Positions 12,259 to 24,029 of a stretch of 64,000 bases of DNA are shown one piece after another. How positions within the stretch are numbered: position 1 is the stretch's first letter; each line of letters begins with the position of its first letter. The stretch is taken from contig CM074143.1 of NCBI GenBank assembly GCA_037178625.1, forward strand, positions 1,116,001 to 1,180,000, in the 5' to 3' direction. The notes beneath the pieces are model-generated. The model did no database searches and had not been told where the DNA came from. It was given only the letters and a program-made list of their open reading frames with translations. The DNA is from Skeletonema tropicum. Its lineage: Eukaryota; Bacillariophyta; Thalassiosirophyceae; Thalassiosirales; Thalassiosiraceae. Both the position numbers and the translations under genes were made by a program.

Positions 12259-15017
12259 ATGGCCCCCAAAGACCAAGGAGGGAGCGACTCCCGCTTCTTC
12301 ACCACTCAAAAAAAGGGTGAACTCCACGAACTCCGCACCGAACTCCACTCCACAGACCGCACCACAAAAGTCGACGCTGTAAAAAAAGTCATCGCGTCCA
12401 TGACGGTGGGGAAAGACGTCTCAGGTCTCTTTACCGATGTATTGAATTGCGCTCAGACTGGAAATATTGAGTTGAAGAAATTGGTGTATTTGTACTTGAT
12501 TAATTATGCCAAGAGTCAGCCAGAGTTGACGTTGTTGGCGGTAAATACGTTTGTAAAGGATGCCAATGATCGCAATCCGCTTATTCGGGCTTTGGCGGTT
12601 AGGACTATGGGGTGTATTCGCGTGGATAGGATCACGGAGTATCTTTGTGAGCCGCTAGGGAGGGCACTTCGGGATGATGATCCGTATGTGAGGAAGACAG
12701 CTGCCGTTTGTGTGGCCAAGTTGTATGATATTGCCCCCGAGTTGGTGCAGGAGAGGGGATTTATTGAGACGCTACATGATTTGATCTCGGATTCTAATCC
12801 CAGTGTTGTGGCTAACTGGAGTAGCTGCCTTAGTCCGAAATTGCCGAAACGTCTGGACGTGATGTCATGAAGATTAGTGCCTCCGTGTTGCAAAAGCTAC
12901 TAGCTGCGTTGAATGAGTGTACCGAGTGGGGGCAGGTCTTCATTCTTGATTCTCTTGCCAAGTACGTCCCTGGGGATGCACGTGAGGCAGAAGGGATTAT
13001 TGAACGTGTCACTCCCCGTTTGCAGCATGCCTAACAGTGCCTGTGGTGATGAGTGCTGTGAAGGTGATCTTGAGCTACATGGACGTTATGGCTGCGGGTG
13101 GCGGGGCCAATGCCGAGAATATCCGCGCATTAACTAGGAAGCTTGCTCCCCCATTGGTAACATTGCTCAACTCTGAGCCGGAAATTCAAGTATGTGGCAC
13201 TACGCAACATCAACTTGATTGTGCAGAAGCGCCCCAGCATCCTTGAGAATGAGATTAAGGTCTTCTTTTGTAAGTACAATGATCCCATTTACGTCAAGAT
13301 GGAGAAGTTGGAGATCATTATCAAGCTTGTGTCAGAAAAGAACATTGATCAAGTCCTATTGGAACTCAAGGAGTATGCCACGGAGGTGGATGTTGACTTT
13401 GTTCGCAAGTCTGTATCTGCTATTGGTCGATGTGCTGTCAAGTTGGAGCGTGCCGCTGAGCGTTGCATTGGTGTCCTCCTTGAATTGATCCAGACCAAGG
13501 TCAACTACGTCGTTCAAGAGTCTGTGATTGTCATCAAGGATATTTTCCGCCGCTATCCCAACCGCTATGAATCCATTATTGCCACCCTTTGTGACAATCT
13601 TGATACGCTGGATGAGCCCCAAGCGAAGGCATCCATGATTTGGATTATTGGGGAGTACGCCGAGCGTATTGATAACTGCTGATGAATTGTTGGAAACCTT
13701 CCTTGAAACGTTTGAGGAGGAAGACCCAACTGTTCAGTTGCAGTTGTTGACGGCCACTGTGAAGTGCTTCCTCAAGAACCCTGAAGAGACGCAAGACATG
13801 GTCCAAAGAGTGTTGGATTTGGCCACTGAGGAGAGTGACAATCCTGACTTGAGAGACCGTGGCTTCATCTATTGGAGATTGTTATCTACTGATCCTGAGG
13901 CTGCCAAGTTGGTTGTGTTGGGTGACAAGCCTGTCATTGAAGATGATACATTCCGTTTGGAGCCTAACTTGTTGAACGTCTTGGTTGGCCAGATTGCTAC
14001 ATTGAGTAGTATTTATCACAAGCCTCCTGAGGCCTTTGTGGTGAGGGCTAAGCGCAGTCCCACGTCTGACATTATGGGTATGGATGACGATGAAGAAGAC
14101 ATTGAAGGCGAGGAAGAAGAGTACGAAGACGAGAACGACGTAAATAATGGAGGAGGAGGAGGGGATCTTCTCGATATGGGTGGTCTCTCTGTGAAAGACA
14201 ACACCCCTTCTAGCGCGAACGGCACTGGAATGGATGATCTCTTTGGAGGCGGTGGCGGCACCCCAGCCTGCTCCAGAAGCACGCATGTCCAAAGTCTGCA
14301 CCCCTGAAAAGTCTGGAGGTATCGAACTATGGGCAGGGTTTCGCCAAGTCGGTGGCGCTGTTAAGCTCGAGCTTGATATCCGCAACGTTTCAAGCAATGT
14401 TCCGGTTTCCAACTTGGCCATCCAACTTAACAAGAATGCCTTTGGTTTCAGCCCTGCCAGTCAGCAGATTATTTGCAACCCTCCTATTCCAATGGGCGGA
14501 TCGGGCAAGCAAACTGTTGAGTTGGTGAACAACCCCAACATGTTGGTTCAGGCGCCTGCTGGCCAACCTGCATCGCCTCAAATTCAAGTGGCTGTTCAAG
14601 AATATGGCAACTGGACTTGTCTTTTACTTCGCGGCCAACTTTGCTTTCGAGGCTCTCTTCTCTTCGGATGGAGCATTGGAACGTGCTGCCTTTATTGAAT
14701 CTTGGAAATCCATCGATGACCAGAAGGAGCTATTCTCAACTGTATCTGATCTTCCACCTTCATCTACTGACATTGATCAAGTAGCTGCCAAATTCCAAGG
14801 GTACAATATCTTTTTGATTGCTCGTCGTCCAGTGCCCAATGCGGTCGGTCAGGAAGTTGCCTATTTCTCCATGAAGACTACTACAGGAATGATCTTCATG
14901 GCAGAGTTGACTTTCAAGCAGGGAGTTAATGCTGCCAAGGTTTGCCTCAAGACTGAAAAGATTGCGTTTGGAATGCAGGCCAAGGTTGCGTTGGAGACGT
15001 TGTTGCGCTCCGCCTAA
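12259..15017 (+). CDS. Beta-adaptin (AP-1/AP-2 beta subunit), frame broken by 8 extra bases
   Basis: Large beta subunit of the clathrin adaptor, which sorts cargo at the trans-Golgi or plasma membrane. The N-terminus ([39 protein letters not shown]) starts the HEAT-repeat trunk. An acidic and Gly-rich hinge lies near 14085-14260 and the appendage (ear) domain fills the rest. About 916 aa, normal for the family. The frame changes eight times, at 12817, 12833, 13032, 13042, 13190, 13677, 14257 and 14597. Each is one extra base after a codon, and dropping it restores conserved sequence such as AALSEIAE, HANSAVVMSAVK and [14 protein letters not shown]. Every pair of alternative third bases is synonymous. 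Conservation elsewhere argues against a pseudogene; assembly of two alleles is the likely cause. One residue next to the first site (A to G in VVANAVAAL) is unusual. AP-1 and AP-2 beta cannot be separated by eye. Confidence 0.93.
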
Positions 15018-15436
15018 ATCATGTCTTGTCTTTGTCTGGTATCTACCTACTAAACTAATTTGTTAGCGCTCGTGACGCTTCTACATGAAATATAAATGTT
15101 AAGATTTGTCAATCGACTTGAAGTGAGGTAAACAAAACATACTGTGCTCAATTATACTCTTTAGTTATATTATTAGGACGTAACTTCTTTCTCGAGCTAC
15201 CTACTTGGAAGTAACGAGTTCTTGAATCGAGATGGGCCTCAGACGGGTTCTGGACAATCTTTGTTTCAATACTGAATTGTTTATTGTGTAGAATACAACA
15301 ATTGTAATCTACTACTGCTGAAAGTAAACTATTTACAACATACTCTCCGGGTCAGATATTCTTTTTGTGTGGTGGTTAGAAGATATCAGCTGCTTGCAAC
15401 TTGCCTATTTGTTCAAAAAAGCAAGGTGTTTTTGTT
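15018..15436. other. 3'-3' intergenic region
   Basis: Lies between the convergent beta-adaptin and light-harvesting genes. AT-rich, with no gene or clear structured element seen. Confidence 0.5.
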
Positions 15437-16268
15437 TTAATGCCATCCAGGATTGTTGGCAAGAACTGGGACAGATCCAGGAATGTAATGTTCCGAAATG
15501 AAAGAAAGAATAGCAATCTGAGCAAGACGTCCATTGTTAAGTTCACTTGTTCTCTTTCTTTCCATTGTCTCCTTGCTAACTCCAGAAAAGTCAATAGCGG
15601 GGAAGACCATGGTGGGGTATTCTCCTCCCTTCATGTAGTGAGTTCCCTGGTATCCCTCAGAAATCAACTCGGCGGCGAAGATGGTAGCCAAGATTTGAGC
15701 CTTTCCGGCGATGGGGACGGCAGCCCATGCATCAGGTGGGCTCATGGCAGCGAGGGATTCGAAGCTAACATCGCTGGAGAGTTGTCCGGGGAAGTGGAAT
15801 CCAGCAGCGTTGGTGAGGTATCCGACGGTGGCAACCATGGCGCAACGGCCGTGCTTGAGCTCGGCGGCGCGGTACCAGCGGAGGGTTTCATCGGATCCCT
15901 GCTCGGCGAGGTTTAGGGGGTCGAAGTTGGGAAGAGGAAGGGATGATCCGCCATCGAGCTCGCTGAGAGAAGCAGAAAGTTGGGTGCTGGCAGGCTATAT
16001 GAAGAAAGGATGCAAAAAGAGCACATGATGTGAGCATTTTCATATCAAAAATATTGAACAGTCTCGTACTCTTAGACGAGAGCAAATCATTCCTATCGAG
16101 CTCTTTTCATTGATCGAAGAGGTGTCTTCTCCAACATGCCAAATATATATGTAGGCTTTCAGAAAGAGTCAACACCACCCCAAGGTTTTCTCCGCCACTC
16201 ACCTTGTTGGCAGCAGGGGCAAACGCAGCAGCGCCAGCGACAAGAGAGGCAATGATAGCAGTCTTCAT
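15437..16268 (-). CDS. Fucoxanthin-chlorophyll a/c light-harvesting protein
   Basis: Antenna protein of the thylakoid membrane that binds chlorophyll a/c and fucoxanthin. Exon 1 (16268-16203) encodes a 22-residue start, MKTAIIASLVAGAAAFAP..., with the A-FAP motif of diatom plastid presequences. A 208-base GT-AG intron (GTGAGT; acceptor TATAG) runs 16202-15995, and exon 2 (15994-15437) follows in phase 0. Total 207 aa, typical for the family. The first helix has the chlorophyll-binding signature RAAELKHGRCAM and the last has ELNNGRLAQIA. No frame defects. An in-frame upstream extension exists, but the start at MKTAI places the signal peptide at the N-terminus. Subfamily (Lhcf versus Lhcr/Lhcx) is not assigned. 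Transcribed away from the ankyrin gene. Confidence 0.93.
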
Positions 16269-16849
16269 ATTGATCTTTCGATTCGTAGTGGTAGGTTTTG
16301 ACAACGGGCTTGTGCTTCTTGCCATGGAGGTTTCAAGGCAAGGGCAGGAGGTCAAGTTGAAGGCCACGCACTCCTCGATCTTTCCCAACTAAAGAGGAGT
16401 CCCTTATTTGCAGTTGTGTAGGAACCATGGACGTGGGCTTCCGTGGGTGAAAATACATTCTGAGATGACATTTGCGAATAGCGAATGGTCATGACGTGTC
16501 ATTCGTCACGACGTGGTGATTATTTGGTTTAGCTCGAACCAGGACACCATGAAAGAATCGTTGTTCCCTTGTGAGCTGTTTTGCCTGCTGCTTTCTAGAG
16601 CCAGCTGTTCAACTTTAGTTTCACCACGCGTAGTTATTACTGCTCTCGTTTGATGAGTATGTAGTCGTAAACTAACTAACTTACTCAATGCAACCATTAA
16701 TAAAAGTTTAGCGTCTGATAGAAGCATCCCATTCAACAAACAATTGATATATTCTGAAGAGGAGGGGCTCTATATCGAATTGAAACGCAGCAGTGCTCTT
16801 AAACGTATCGCATTCCTTAACTTCAAGCTGTTGGTTGTGTTGAAGGAAC
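16269..16849. promoter_or_regulatory. Divergent upstream region, light-harvesting gene / ankyrin gene
   Basis: 581 bases between two divergently oriented starts. It holds TGACGTG at 16492 and a nearby cacgacgtgg (about 16507-16516). TGACGT-type words are the core of CO2/cAMP/light-responsive elements described in diatom promoters; function here is inference. No TATA box was assigned. Confidence 0.35.
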
Positions 16850-17827
16850 ATGTCACCATTGCCCCAACCAGAGCAAAGTTGCTCGATATCGACGACTGCA
16901 TCAGCCGCAGATTCAATTTCTCTTTTGGTGAAAGCATCGGCGTCCATTGAGGATGCAGGTCAATCGTCAACGACGTGGACTTCTTCGCACGATGAACCTT
17001 CGAGACGAAACTCTCCTCTCCATCAAATGGCATCTGCAGGACAAGCGCGCCTCTCTCCAATGCAGCAGATGTCGGATGCTCAGCAAACAAATCAAGCTGG
17101 TCGCCGACAACTTGACGCTAGCATATTATCCAGAATGGTCACTGCATCTGGTCCTGCTGCAGGTATGTCGAACATTCGAGTGGCATCCATGCAAGAGTTT
17201 CGACATGCGTCAAGGAACTCCCTTGAGTCTGGTTCACCTAATCAGATGTTTCATGCGGCAAGCTCGTCTTCAAGACCACCTGTAACAATTGCGTCTAATC
17301 CAGTGAGAAGGGCGACAGCAGATAATCCACTATTGAAAATGATGGAGCAGCGCATGGCTGCAAGGCAGCAAGCTACTGCCTTGGGTGTGGATAAAACTTT
17401 ACCAGAAGCTGCCGCTACGACTAAGAAGGCACCTGCCATGGTTGCCATGACGGACGAACAGAAAGTTGCGTTGAACGCTTCAATAAACAAATGGTCTGGG
17501 ATAGGAACTCAGGTGGCTGCGACGACAAGCCTTGGCAAGAAATGCACTTCTATGTCACACTTGAAAACTGTACATGAAAAGTCTACTTCAAATCCATCCC
17601 CTATTCTTGGGCCAGCAGAGGTTGTACGGCGATTGTCGAATAATAGCTCAGGACAGCCGAGGCAACATTTAGATTCCTCACAAGAAAAGCTACTTCGTGA
17701 GCTGATTCAAACTCAGAGTCCTCCCTCGGACAACTCTTGCGTACGACAAACACCACCACCTCAATCACCCTCGCCTATACAACTGGGTTCAACAGCACAA
17801 GACTTTGTAGCGCAGATGCTACTTCAC

Positions 17828-17865
<38 letters not shown>

Positions 17866-19309
17866 ACAAAATCGAGGTGTTGGTGGAATGTACGCGCCAG
17901 TCTCACGTCGTGGCACAGCTCGCTCCGCGGTTTCTTTGGCAGAGATCGATCGCCTACGTAAAGCTAATCAATCAGTACAATTGCGTCAGCAGGTGGCTAT
18001 GCAGGAGCGTTTGAGTCAACAATGTTTATTACAGCATCAGAGAAAATCTTCTTCGGGTGATGTTCGTGTCTCTACAAATAATGGATTACCTGAATGCGAT
18101 GGCCATGAGAAAACGTCGATCATCGAATACTCTCGATGAAGTCACACCCGGAAGCTCACGATCACCTTCAATTGCGTCGAATACATCATACGCATCATCG
18201 AGTAAAATTCAAAGATCGGACAGTCATACTCATGTGAGTAGTAGTATGGAAAACCTTCGATTATGTTCCTCAAGACCATCAAGGTTGAATATGCACAACC
18301 AACGCTTTTCATCCTCGGGAATGAACATTCGCAACCAAAGCTTTTCATCTGGACTCAACATTCGAAATAATAGCAGTGTGTCATCAGGTCTCAACTATGC
18401 AAAACCAAAACTTCTACTCGAATGGCATTGTTCCCCCTGCGACTGGTGGAGGAATGCGCCGTGCATCATCGAAATCTGCAATGAAACGGAATACATCGAG
18501 TAGTAGCTGGGTGCAGTCGATGATATCGTCCCAGGAAAGCGCGGGGAAGGCAGCTTTGGTTGCTGCAACTATTAATAATAGTCCTGCAACAACATTTGCT
18601 CAAGCCGGTGAATATCAATGTTCCTACGCCACCAGTAAAAGAAGAAGAAGATGCGGTCTTGAAAGCGATTGCTTCCCCAGTTCAAGTTACGACTGGTGAC
18701 TGTCCTGCTCCTCCAATAGAGCGAGTATCAAGTGAAACTGTGATCATTTCGGACCTTCCCGACCGGATCAAATTCCAGAATGTACAGATTGACAAGAAAC
18801 CAATCGATGTGGTGAAGGAAGCACTCTCGTCACGTGGTGAGGATGCAAACATCACACCAACGGTAGACATTCCAGCGGATTTCTTTGAAAAATGTGAAGA
18901 AATGTATGTACAAGAGGCAGTGGATGCTATTCGCTCAAATGATTTGGATACATTGAGACAATTAGCAGAAGCTGGTAAAAACTTACGATGTGGTAATCGG
19001 TTTGGAGAGACCTTGATTCATCTTGCTTGTCGAAGAAGTGATAAAGACGTGGTAGCATTTCTCATTAAGGAAGCGGGAGTCTCTATAAAGGTTCGCGATG
19101 ACTTTGGTCGTACTCCAATGCACGATGCATGCTGGCGTCCCACGGTTGATCTAGATCTCATGGATTTACTGATCGGCTCATGTCCGGAGCTCTTAATGCT
19201 TAGTGACAAACGAGGTCATACGCCATTAGATTATGCGAGGAGAGAGCATTGGGAAGTGCTCATTCCTTACCTCATGGGAAAGAAGGATAAATTCCGACCA
19301 ATCAAATGA
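16850..19309 (+). CDS. Poly-Gln / ankyrin-repeat protein, frame broken by 3 extra bases
   Basis: ATG 16850. About 818 aa after correction. The N-terminal 320 residues are Ser/Met/Gln-rich and low in structure, with a run of about 16 Gln near 17828-17870, then NIRNQSF-type repeats near 18300-18400. The C-terminus holds about three ankyrin repeats (GETLIHLACRRSDKDVVAFL, GRTPMHDACW, GHTPLDYAR). Frame changes occur near 18070-18090, at 18396 (aac|t, after SSGLN) and at 18607 (gcc|g). Each is one extra base with synonymous alternatives, and together they join the three frames into one protein. Ankyrin repeats mediate protein binding; the partner is unknown. The ankyrin frame is the part with clear homology. 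Confidence 0.75.
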
Positions 19310-19651
19310 GAAAATAATGTAAATAGTTTATTACATAACTCTTATGAACATATTACTTTCATTGGTTGACAGCTATGTTCTGTTGCTGACAGAATTCACA
19401 TCTTCAAGAAAAGTCAGCAACAAATCACATCTCCAAGAAAAGCCGTGTTGGGGAACGGAAAAGAGACTACTTGTAGAGGCAATGCAGCGAACCAAGTACA
19501 GTGACCATATGGAATAGACTGCTCTGCGATACATAATGAGCCTGGGATTATGAACAGCGCTCGATCATCTTCATCAACCTAAAGGTAGATTATATTTATA
19601 AATCGTTATAAAGCAGAATTCCCTGAGACAATAACCCCCGCAAAAGAACAT
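19310..19651. other. 3'-3' intergenic region
   Basis: Between the convergent ankyrin and EB1 genes. A short near-repeat (cacatct[ct]caagaaaagtcagcaac type) occurs twice near 19397-19445. No gene seen. Confidence 0.4.
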
Positions 19652-21523
19652 CTAATACTCATCTTGAGACGCATCGTCAACTAGCAACTCCTCATCGCTA
19701 ACACCACCATGATCGTTGTTACCCACCAACTGACTAATAATTCTATCATTCTCAGCATCTCGATTCGATGCATCAACCTCAGGCGCAGCCTCATCACCAC
19801 TATCAATCCCAGAGGTAAGTAGCTCATCCTCATCATCATCGTCTTCATCGTCATCTAAATCCGGTGCTGCAACAACACCAATATGCTCAACAGCATCAGA
19901 TGATGATGATGCAAGTACCACTTCGTTGACAGGACTAATAATACCAGAAGTCAACAATTCATCATCATCGTCGTCATCATCATCATCATCCGACAATTGA
20001 GCCACATCATTGACTTGTTGTTCCACAGCCACAGGTGGTGCTTCGACAGGATCAACAATACCAGATGTGAGAAGCTCATCATCATCATCATCATCATCAT
20101 TGACAAGTTCATCTTGCGCATGTGGACGAATGCTTCCAAACGACTCATTGTTTTGAACGACAGATTCATCCATGGTAATATCCCCAACAAGCTGTTGATT
20201 GCAGTCACAATGACAAGCAAATAATGAACAAATGTAAGAACGAGACAAACATACACACGTCCTACAATACACACACACACTCTCTCTCACTTCAAAAAAG
20301 CACTTACATTCCCCTCATCATCCACCATAACATTATCCTCCGCAGCAGCATACATCACTTTAAAAATCTTTTCAATCACACGTTTCATCTCTCCACCACC
20401 ACTTCCCCGTGGACTCAACAACTCTCCACTCTCCTCCTTTTCTTTATAAACTTGCAACATGACTTCAATCCCACGTAATTTTTCAAAGTAAAAATCACGT
20501 TCGGATTCCACGGTGGTCATGTTGAGTTCAAGTTCGGTCGAGAGGAGTTGCAAGGTCGGTTAGTTGGGTTTGGAAGGGTGGTATTTTGGGTGCGGAGGGT
20601 TTTGATTTCTTCTTGATACTTTTTGATTTGTGCATTGGAGATTGTGGAAGAAGAAGAAGAAGAAGAGGTGGTGGTGGTTGTGGTGGTGGTTGTTGACGTG
20701 GTGGTGCTTGGTTTGCGTGATGTTTTTGGGACGAGGTTTGTAGCAATGTTGTTTTCCTTTTGAGTTGGTACGGGACGTTCACGTGCAGGACGGGAAGAAC
20801 GTACAGCAGTGCTTGCAGTTGATGTGGTAGTTGTAGCGGATGACGATGATGTCATTCGACGAGGAGATGATCTCGCTGATGGTACAGCAGCCGATGGAGC
20901 AGCACGAGCTGACGACGAATGATGTCCGATGACGAAGCTGATGATACAATCCTCGCCTTACCAACTACCGGCGGTGCATTATTTGCACTCCTCCCCGATG
21001 AAACAGACATGGAAGAGGATGACCGTACCGGAGCAGCAGCTCGCGCTCTACTACTTCCACTACTTCCACCCTTGGTCATAACGGGCACAGTCTTCCCACC
21101 CTTTCCCTTGGCCCTAACCGCCACCGGATCATAGTCCTCTCTTCTATCCGCATTGGCACCATTCTGCATATCAAAAAAAGCCTTGAGCCACTGACAAAAC
21201 TCCAAATTATCCTGATACTTCCCCCGAATCAACTTATCCACATCGACGTACCTCTGAACCTTGTTTTTGGTAAATGCCTTTTGCAACAATTTGTAATTCC
21301 CCACGTATTCATGACTACTCTTCGCGGACCAATTGACCTTGCTCATGGGGATGGAGTTGGGAAAGAGATATTCGGTGAGTTGACAGGCCACGGCGCCCGA
21401 TGCGGTTTGTTCGATTTTGGTAAGTTGGAGGTTGAGGAGGGTGTTGAAGAAGGTGAGGAGTTCGTTGCGGGAGGTGAAGTAGGCTCCGTCCATCATTCCT
21501 ACGGCTGCGTCTGCGGCACTCAT
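19652..21523 (-). CDS. EB1: EB1-family microtubule plus-end protein, frame broken by 4 extra bases
   Basis: End-binding protein that tracks growing microtubule tips. Exon 1 runs 21523-20308 and exon 2 20191-19652, with a GTAAGT/AACAG intron in phase 0. The calponin-homology domain is at residues 10-130 (NELLTFFNTLLNL, KVQRYVDVDKLIRGKYQDNLEF, WLKAFFD). A Ser/Thr-rich linker follows, then a coiled coil with the EBH signature VESERDFYFEKLRGIEV. Four single extra bases (two near 20910-20925, one at 20573, one near 20555) shift the frame in the linker and coiled coil; dropping each leaves synonymous choices and gives about 583 aa. The tail is unusually long and acidic, with ELLTSG three times, and ends in DEY, like the C-terminal EEY/F of animal EB1 that binds CAP-Gly domains. 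The Mutator-like element begins 135 bp upstream. Confidence 0.9.
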
Positions 21524-21657
21524 GGTTGATACTTGATACTATATATTGATATTGATTTGGTTGTTGATTCAGGCAGGAGCGATTGCTCTCTATGGTTGCA
21601 TTGCATGCAAAATGCAATCAATGCATCAAAATGAAAATGAAAATCGATTCGAGTTTT

Positions 21658-22212
21658 TTTTAAGGTTACGGGGTCGCTTGTTTTTAAGGGCTAGTACGCT
21701 CTAAAATAATGTGAGGGAGCCCTTATGGGTACTTATTCTTTTTTGTAGTGGTACAGTATGCACATTTCACCTCACCACCATCAACCATCACACCATGGCA
21801 CAAAGTTAGCGCTCTCCACCCCATCCGGCACGTGTGTACTACACCGAAATCACTGGGGTCGGTGAAATAACTACGACGGTAATTCATTACCAATACCATT
21901 AGCAGCCATTATTCGCTGGAATTGTCTCACCGGAACCCTTCTATTTTTTAATTAATACACCCACTGCCGTCATTGCCTCCGACGGTATATTATGCACCAC
22001 TCGACACAACAGCATCCTCCCCTACACACCGTTTCGGCACTCTCACTATACAAAAAAATGCCACGGGCGCTTCACCTATCAATATACCATCGACCGACGC
22101 CGGAATTGTCTCACTGGCCACCGCATAATTTGAAAACATCACACGCTATATTTATGTAATATTGAAAATAATCATATATCATACCATATGAGTGAGGATG
22201 GTGAGGAAAGGC
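21658..22212 (+). repeat. Left terminal inverted repeat
   Basis: Begins ttttaaggttacggggtcgc and ends ggtgaggaaaggc. Reverse complement of 23102-23656. Confidence 0.9.
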
Positions 22213-22334
22213 CGATGCAGGGAAGGCAATGGCTGAGTTGGCAGTCTGTGTCACTGGAAGGGCAATAAGGACAAGACACATCGCCAATTATCGGAAATTC
22301 TTGGAAAGAATTGACTTCGACTGAGATTGAAATC

Positions 22335-22634
22335 ATGCTAAAACAGGCGAAGAGGTGTGAACAAGATCGCAAGAGACTGATTGGTGAAGATGCAAAGAAT
22401 CAACGTATGAGAACATCAATGACGAGAGCAACAGTAATGGGCAAGGAAGCTGCAAAGAAGACAAGCTATCGCAGAGGACAAGTGCCATTGAGTGAGTCAG
22501 CAAAGAGTTCAGTGAAGAAAAAGTCAACTACAGTCAGGAAGTGTGGCATTTGTAGACAACCTGGTCATACAGCTTGGCAATGTACCTTGCCCAGAAGTAC
22601 GAAGAAGTTAAAAATCCGATTGAGTGTGACTTGA
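22335..22634 (+). pseudogene. MULE transposase C-terminal remnant with zinc knuckle
   Basis: About 100 codons from ATG 22335; the frame is open from 22311 with a TTG. It is Lys/Arg-rich and ends with a CCHC knuckle, CGICRQPGHTAWQC, as in the C-terminal part of Mutator/FAR1-type transposases. The DDE catalytic region is absent, so this is a remnant or a small DNA/RNA-binding product. Confidence 0.6.
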
Positions 22635-23101
22635 ATGCCCCCACACCAAAGAAACCACGAAAAGATAAAACCGATTGAATGGTAATTCCTAGAATTTTTA
22701 ATTGGGACATGAATAGCAATATCCCGTGTACTTCCCATCTTCTTCTGGGAATTTTCTCACAGCATTCACAAGGCAATCAGGAAGCATCATTCGCTTGCCC
22801 TTCCCGCAAATTGAATAGATCTTTGTTGCATACCACCAATATATCATGCACCTTCTCTGGCTGTTTGTTATTTTATCCGTAACAATCCTCTCGAATAGTA
22901 TTCAAGTTCAACCTATCAACTGGCTGCGATTTACAGATGCAGACAACCATTTGAATGTTTTCCTCCAGCCATTCCTCTTTGTTGGCCTTGATATGATTGA
23001 GCAAGTTTTTATTGTTCTGAATATATGTCTACATATCCTCGGCATTCAATCTATCCGCTTTCCTCTCTTGAAATAATCCCCTCCCTTACTCCTCTATGGT
23101 T

Positions 23102-23656
23102 GCCTTTCCTCACCATCCTCACTCATATGGTATGATATATGATTATTTTCAATATTACATAAATATAGCGTGTGATGTTTTCAAATTATGCGGTGGCCAG
23201 TGAGACAATTCCGGCGTCGGTCGATGGTATATTGATAGGTGAAGCGCCCGTGGCATTTTTTTGTATAGTGAGAGTGCCGAAACGGTGTGTAGGGGAGGAT
23301 GCTGTTGTGTCGAGTGGTGCATAATATACCGTCGGAGGCAATGACGGCAGTGGGTGTATTAATTAAAAAATAGAAGGGTTCCGGTGAGACAATTCCAGCG
23401 AATAATGGCTGCTAATGGTATTGGTAATGAATTACCGTCGTAGTTATTTCACCGACCCCAGTGATTTCGGTGTAGTACACACGTGCCGTATGGGGTGGAG
23501 AGCGCTAACTTTGTGCCATGGTGTGATGGTTGATGGTGGTGAGGTGAAATGTGCATACTGTACCACTACAAAAAAGAATAAGTACCCATAAGGGCTCCCT
23601 CACATTATTTTAGAGCGTACTAGCCCTTAAAAACAAGCGACCCCGTAACCTTAAAA
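23102..23656 (-). repeat. Right terminal inverted repeat
   Basis: Reverse complement of 21658-22212; ends ccgtaaccttaaaa. Confidence 0.9.
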
Positions 23657-24029
23657 TCGCTCATTTCATTTTAGGGCTCTCAAAGGGGGGAGCCATGGGG
23701 CGATGGCTCCCCCGTTTCAGAATCCCCCGCTAGATTTGAGAATTTTCCCACTTCCGGCGGTTCCCTCGAGGTCAACCTTTGATGTAGGATAAATTGTTCT
23801 TTTGTGGGGGTAAACAAGTTGGTAGGTAATGATTTGCAATGGTTTTAGTTGAGAGAGGTACACTTCTTCATTTGATATCTATGACACTTCGATGTTAGGT
23901 GTGTACACTTCAATGACAGTAGCTTTTGCGTCATTTCCAACTCCGAAAGAACATTCGGCTTCAGCATCTTTCTCAAGCATGACGCCAACATCTGCACTCT
24001 CATACCTTAAGTACATAAACGCCAACACC
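23657..24029. other. Upstream region of ClpX
   Basis: The frame that becomes ClpX is open from 23892 (ATG). Upstream Met codons there precede a hydrophobic, non-basic stretch, so I regard 23892-24029 as probable 5' UTR or an optional N-terminal extension. Confidence 0.4.

Larger units (their letters stand above)
21658..23656. mobile_element. Mutator-like (MULE) element with 555-bp terminal inverted repeats, probably non-autonomous
   Basis: Two 555-bp arms (21658-22212 and 23102-23656) are reverse complements with only one mismatch noticed (near 21830/23490). The 889-bp interior carries a short frame ending in a CCHC zinc knuckle, the type found at the C-terminus of MULE transposases, with no room for the full catalytic domain. 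Long arms plus a knuckle fit a MULE; near-identical arms suggest recent activity. No clean 9-11 bp target duplication was found at the edges. Confidence 0.75.

Noticed and set aside
12814..14600. Introns as the explanation for beta-adaptin frame changes
   Set aside because: No GT-AG pairs fit, conserved sequence continues on both sides without any gap, and single bases at each site suffice.
12259..15017. Beta-adaptin as an ordinary pseudogene
   Set aside because: No substitutions at conserved positions beyond one, no deletions, and all eight insertions fall at synonymous positions. Decay would not do this.
19797..20105. Trinucleotide (ATC/GAT) microsatellite as a separate repeat feature
   Set aside because: It is the coding sequence of the poly-Asp EB1 tail.
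20517..21134. Overlapping frames on both strands in the EB1 linker
   Set aside because: Products of Ser/Thr-rich low complexity read in other frames. The EB1 frame explains the region once extra bases are allowed.
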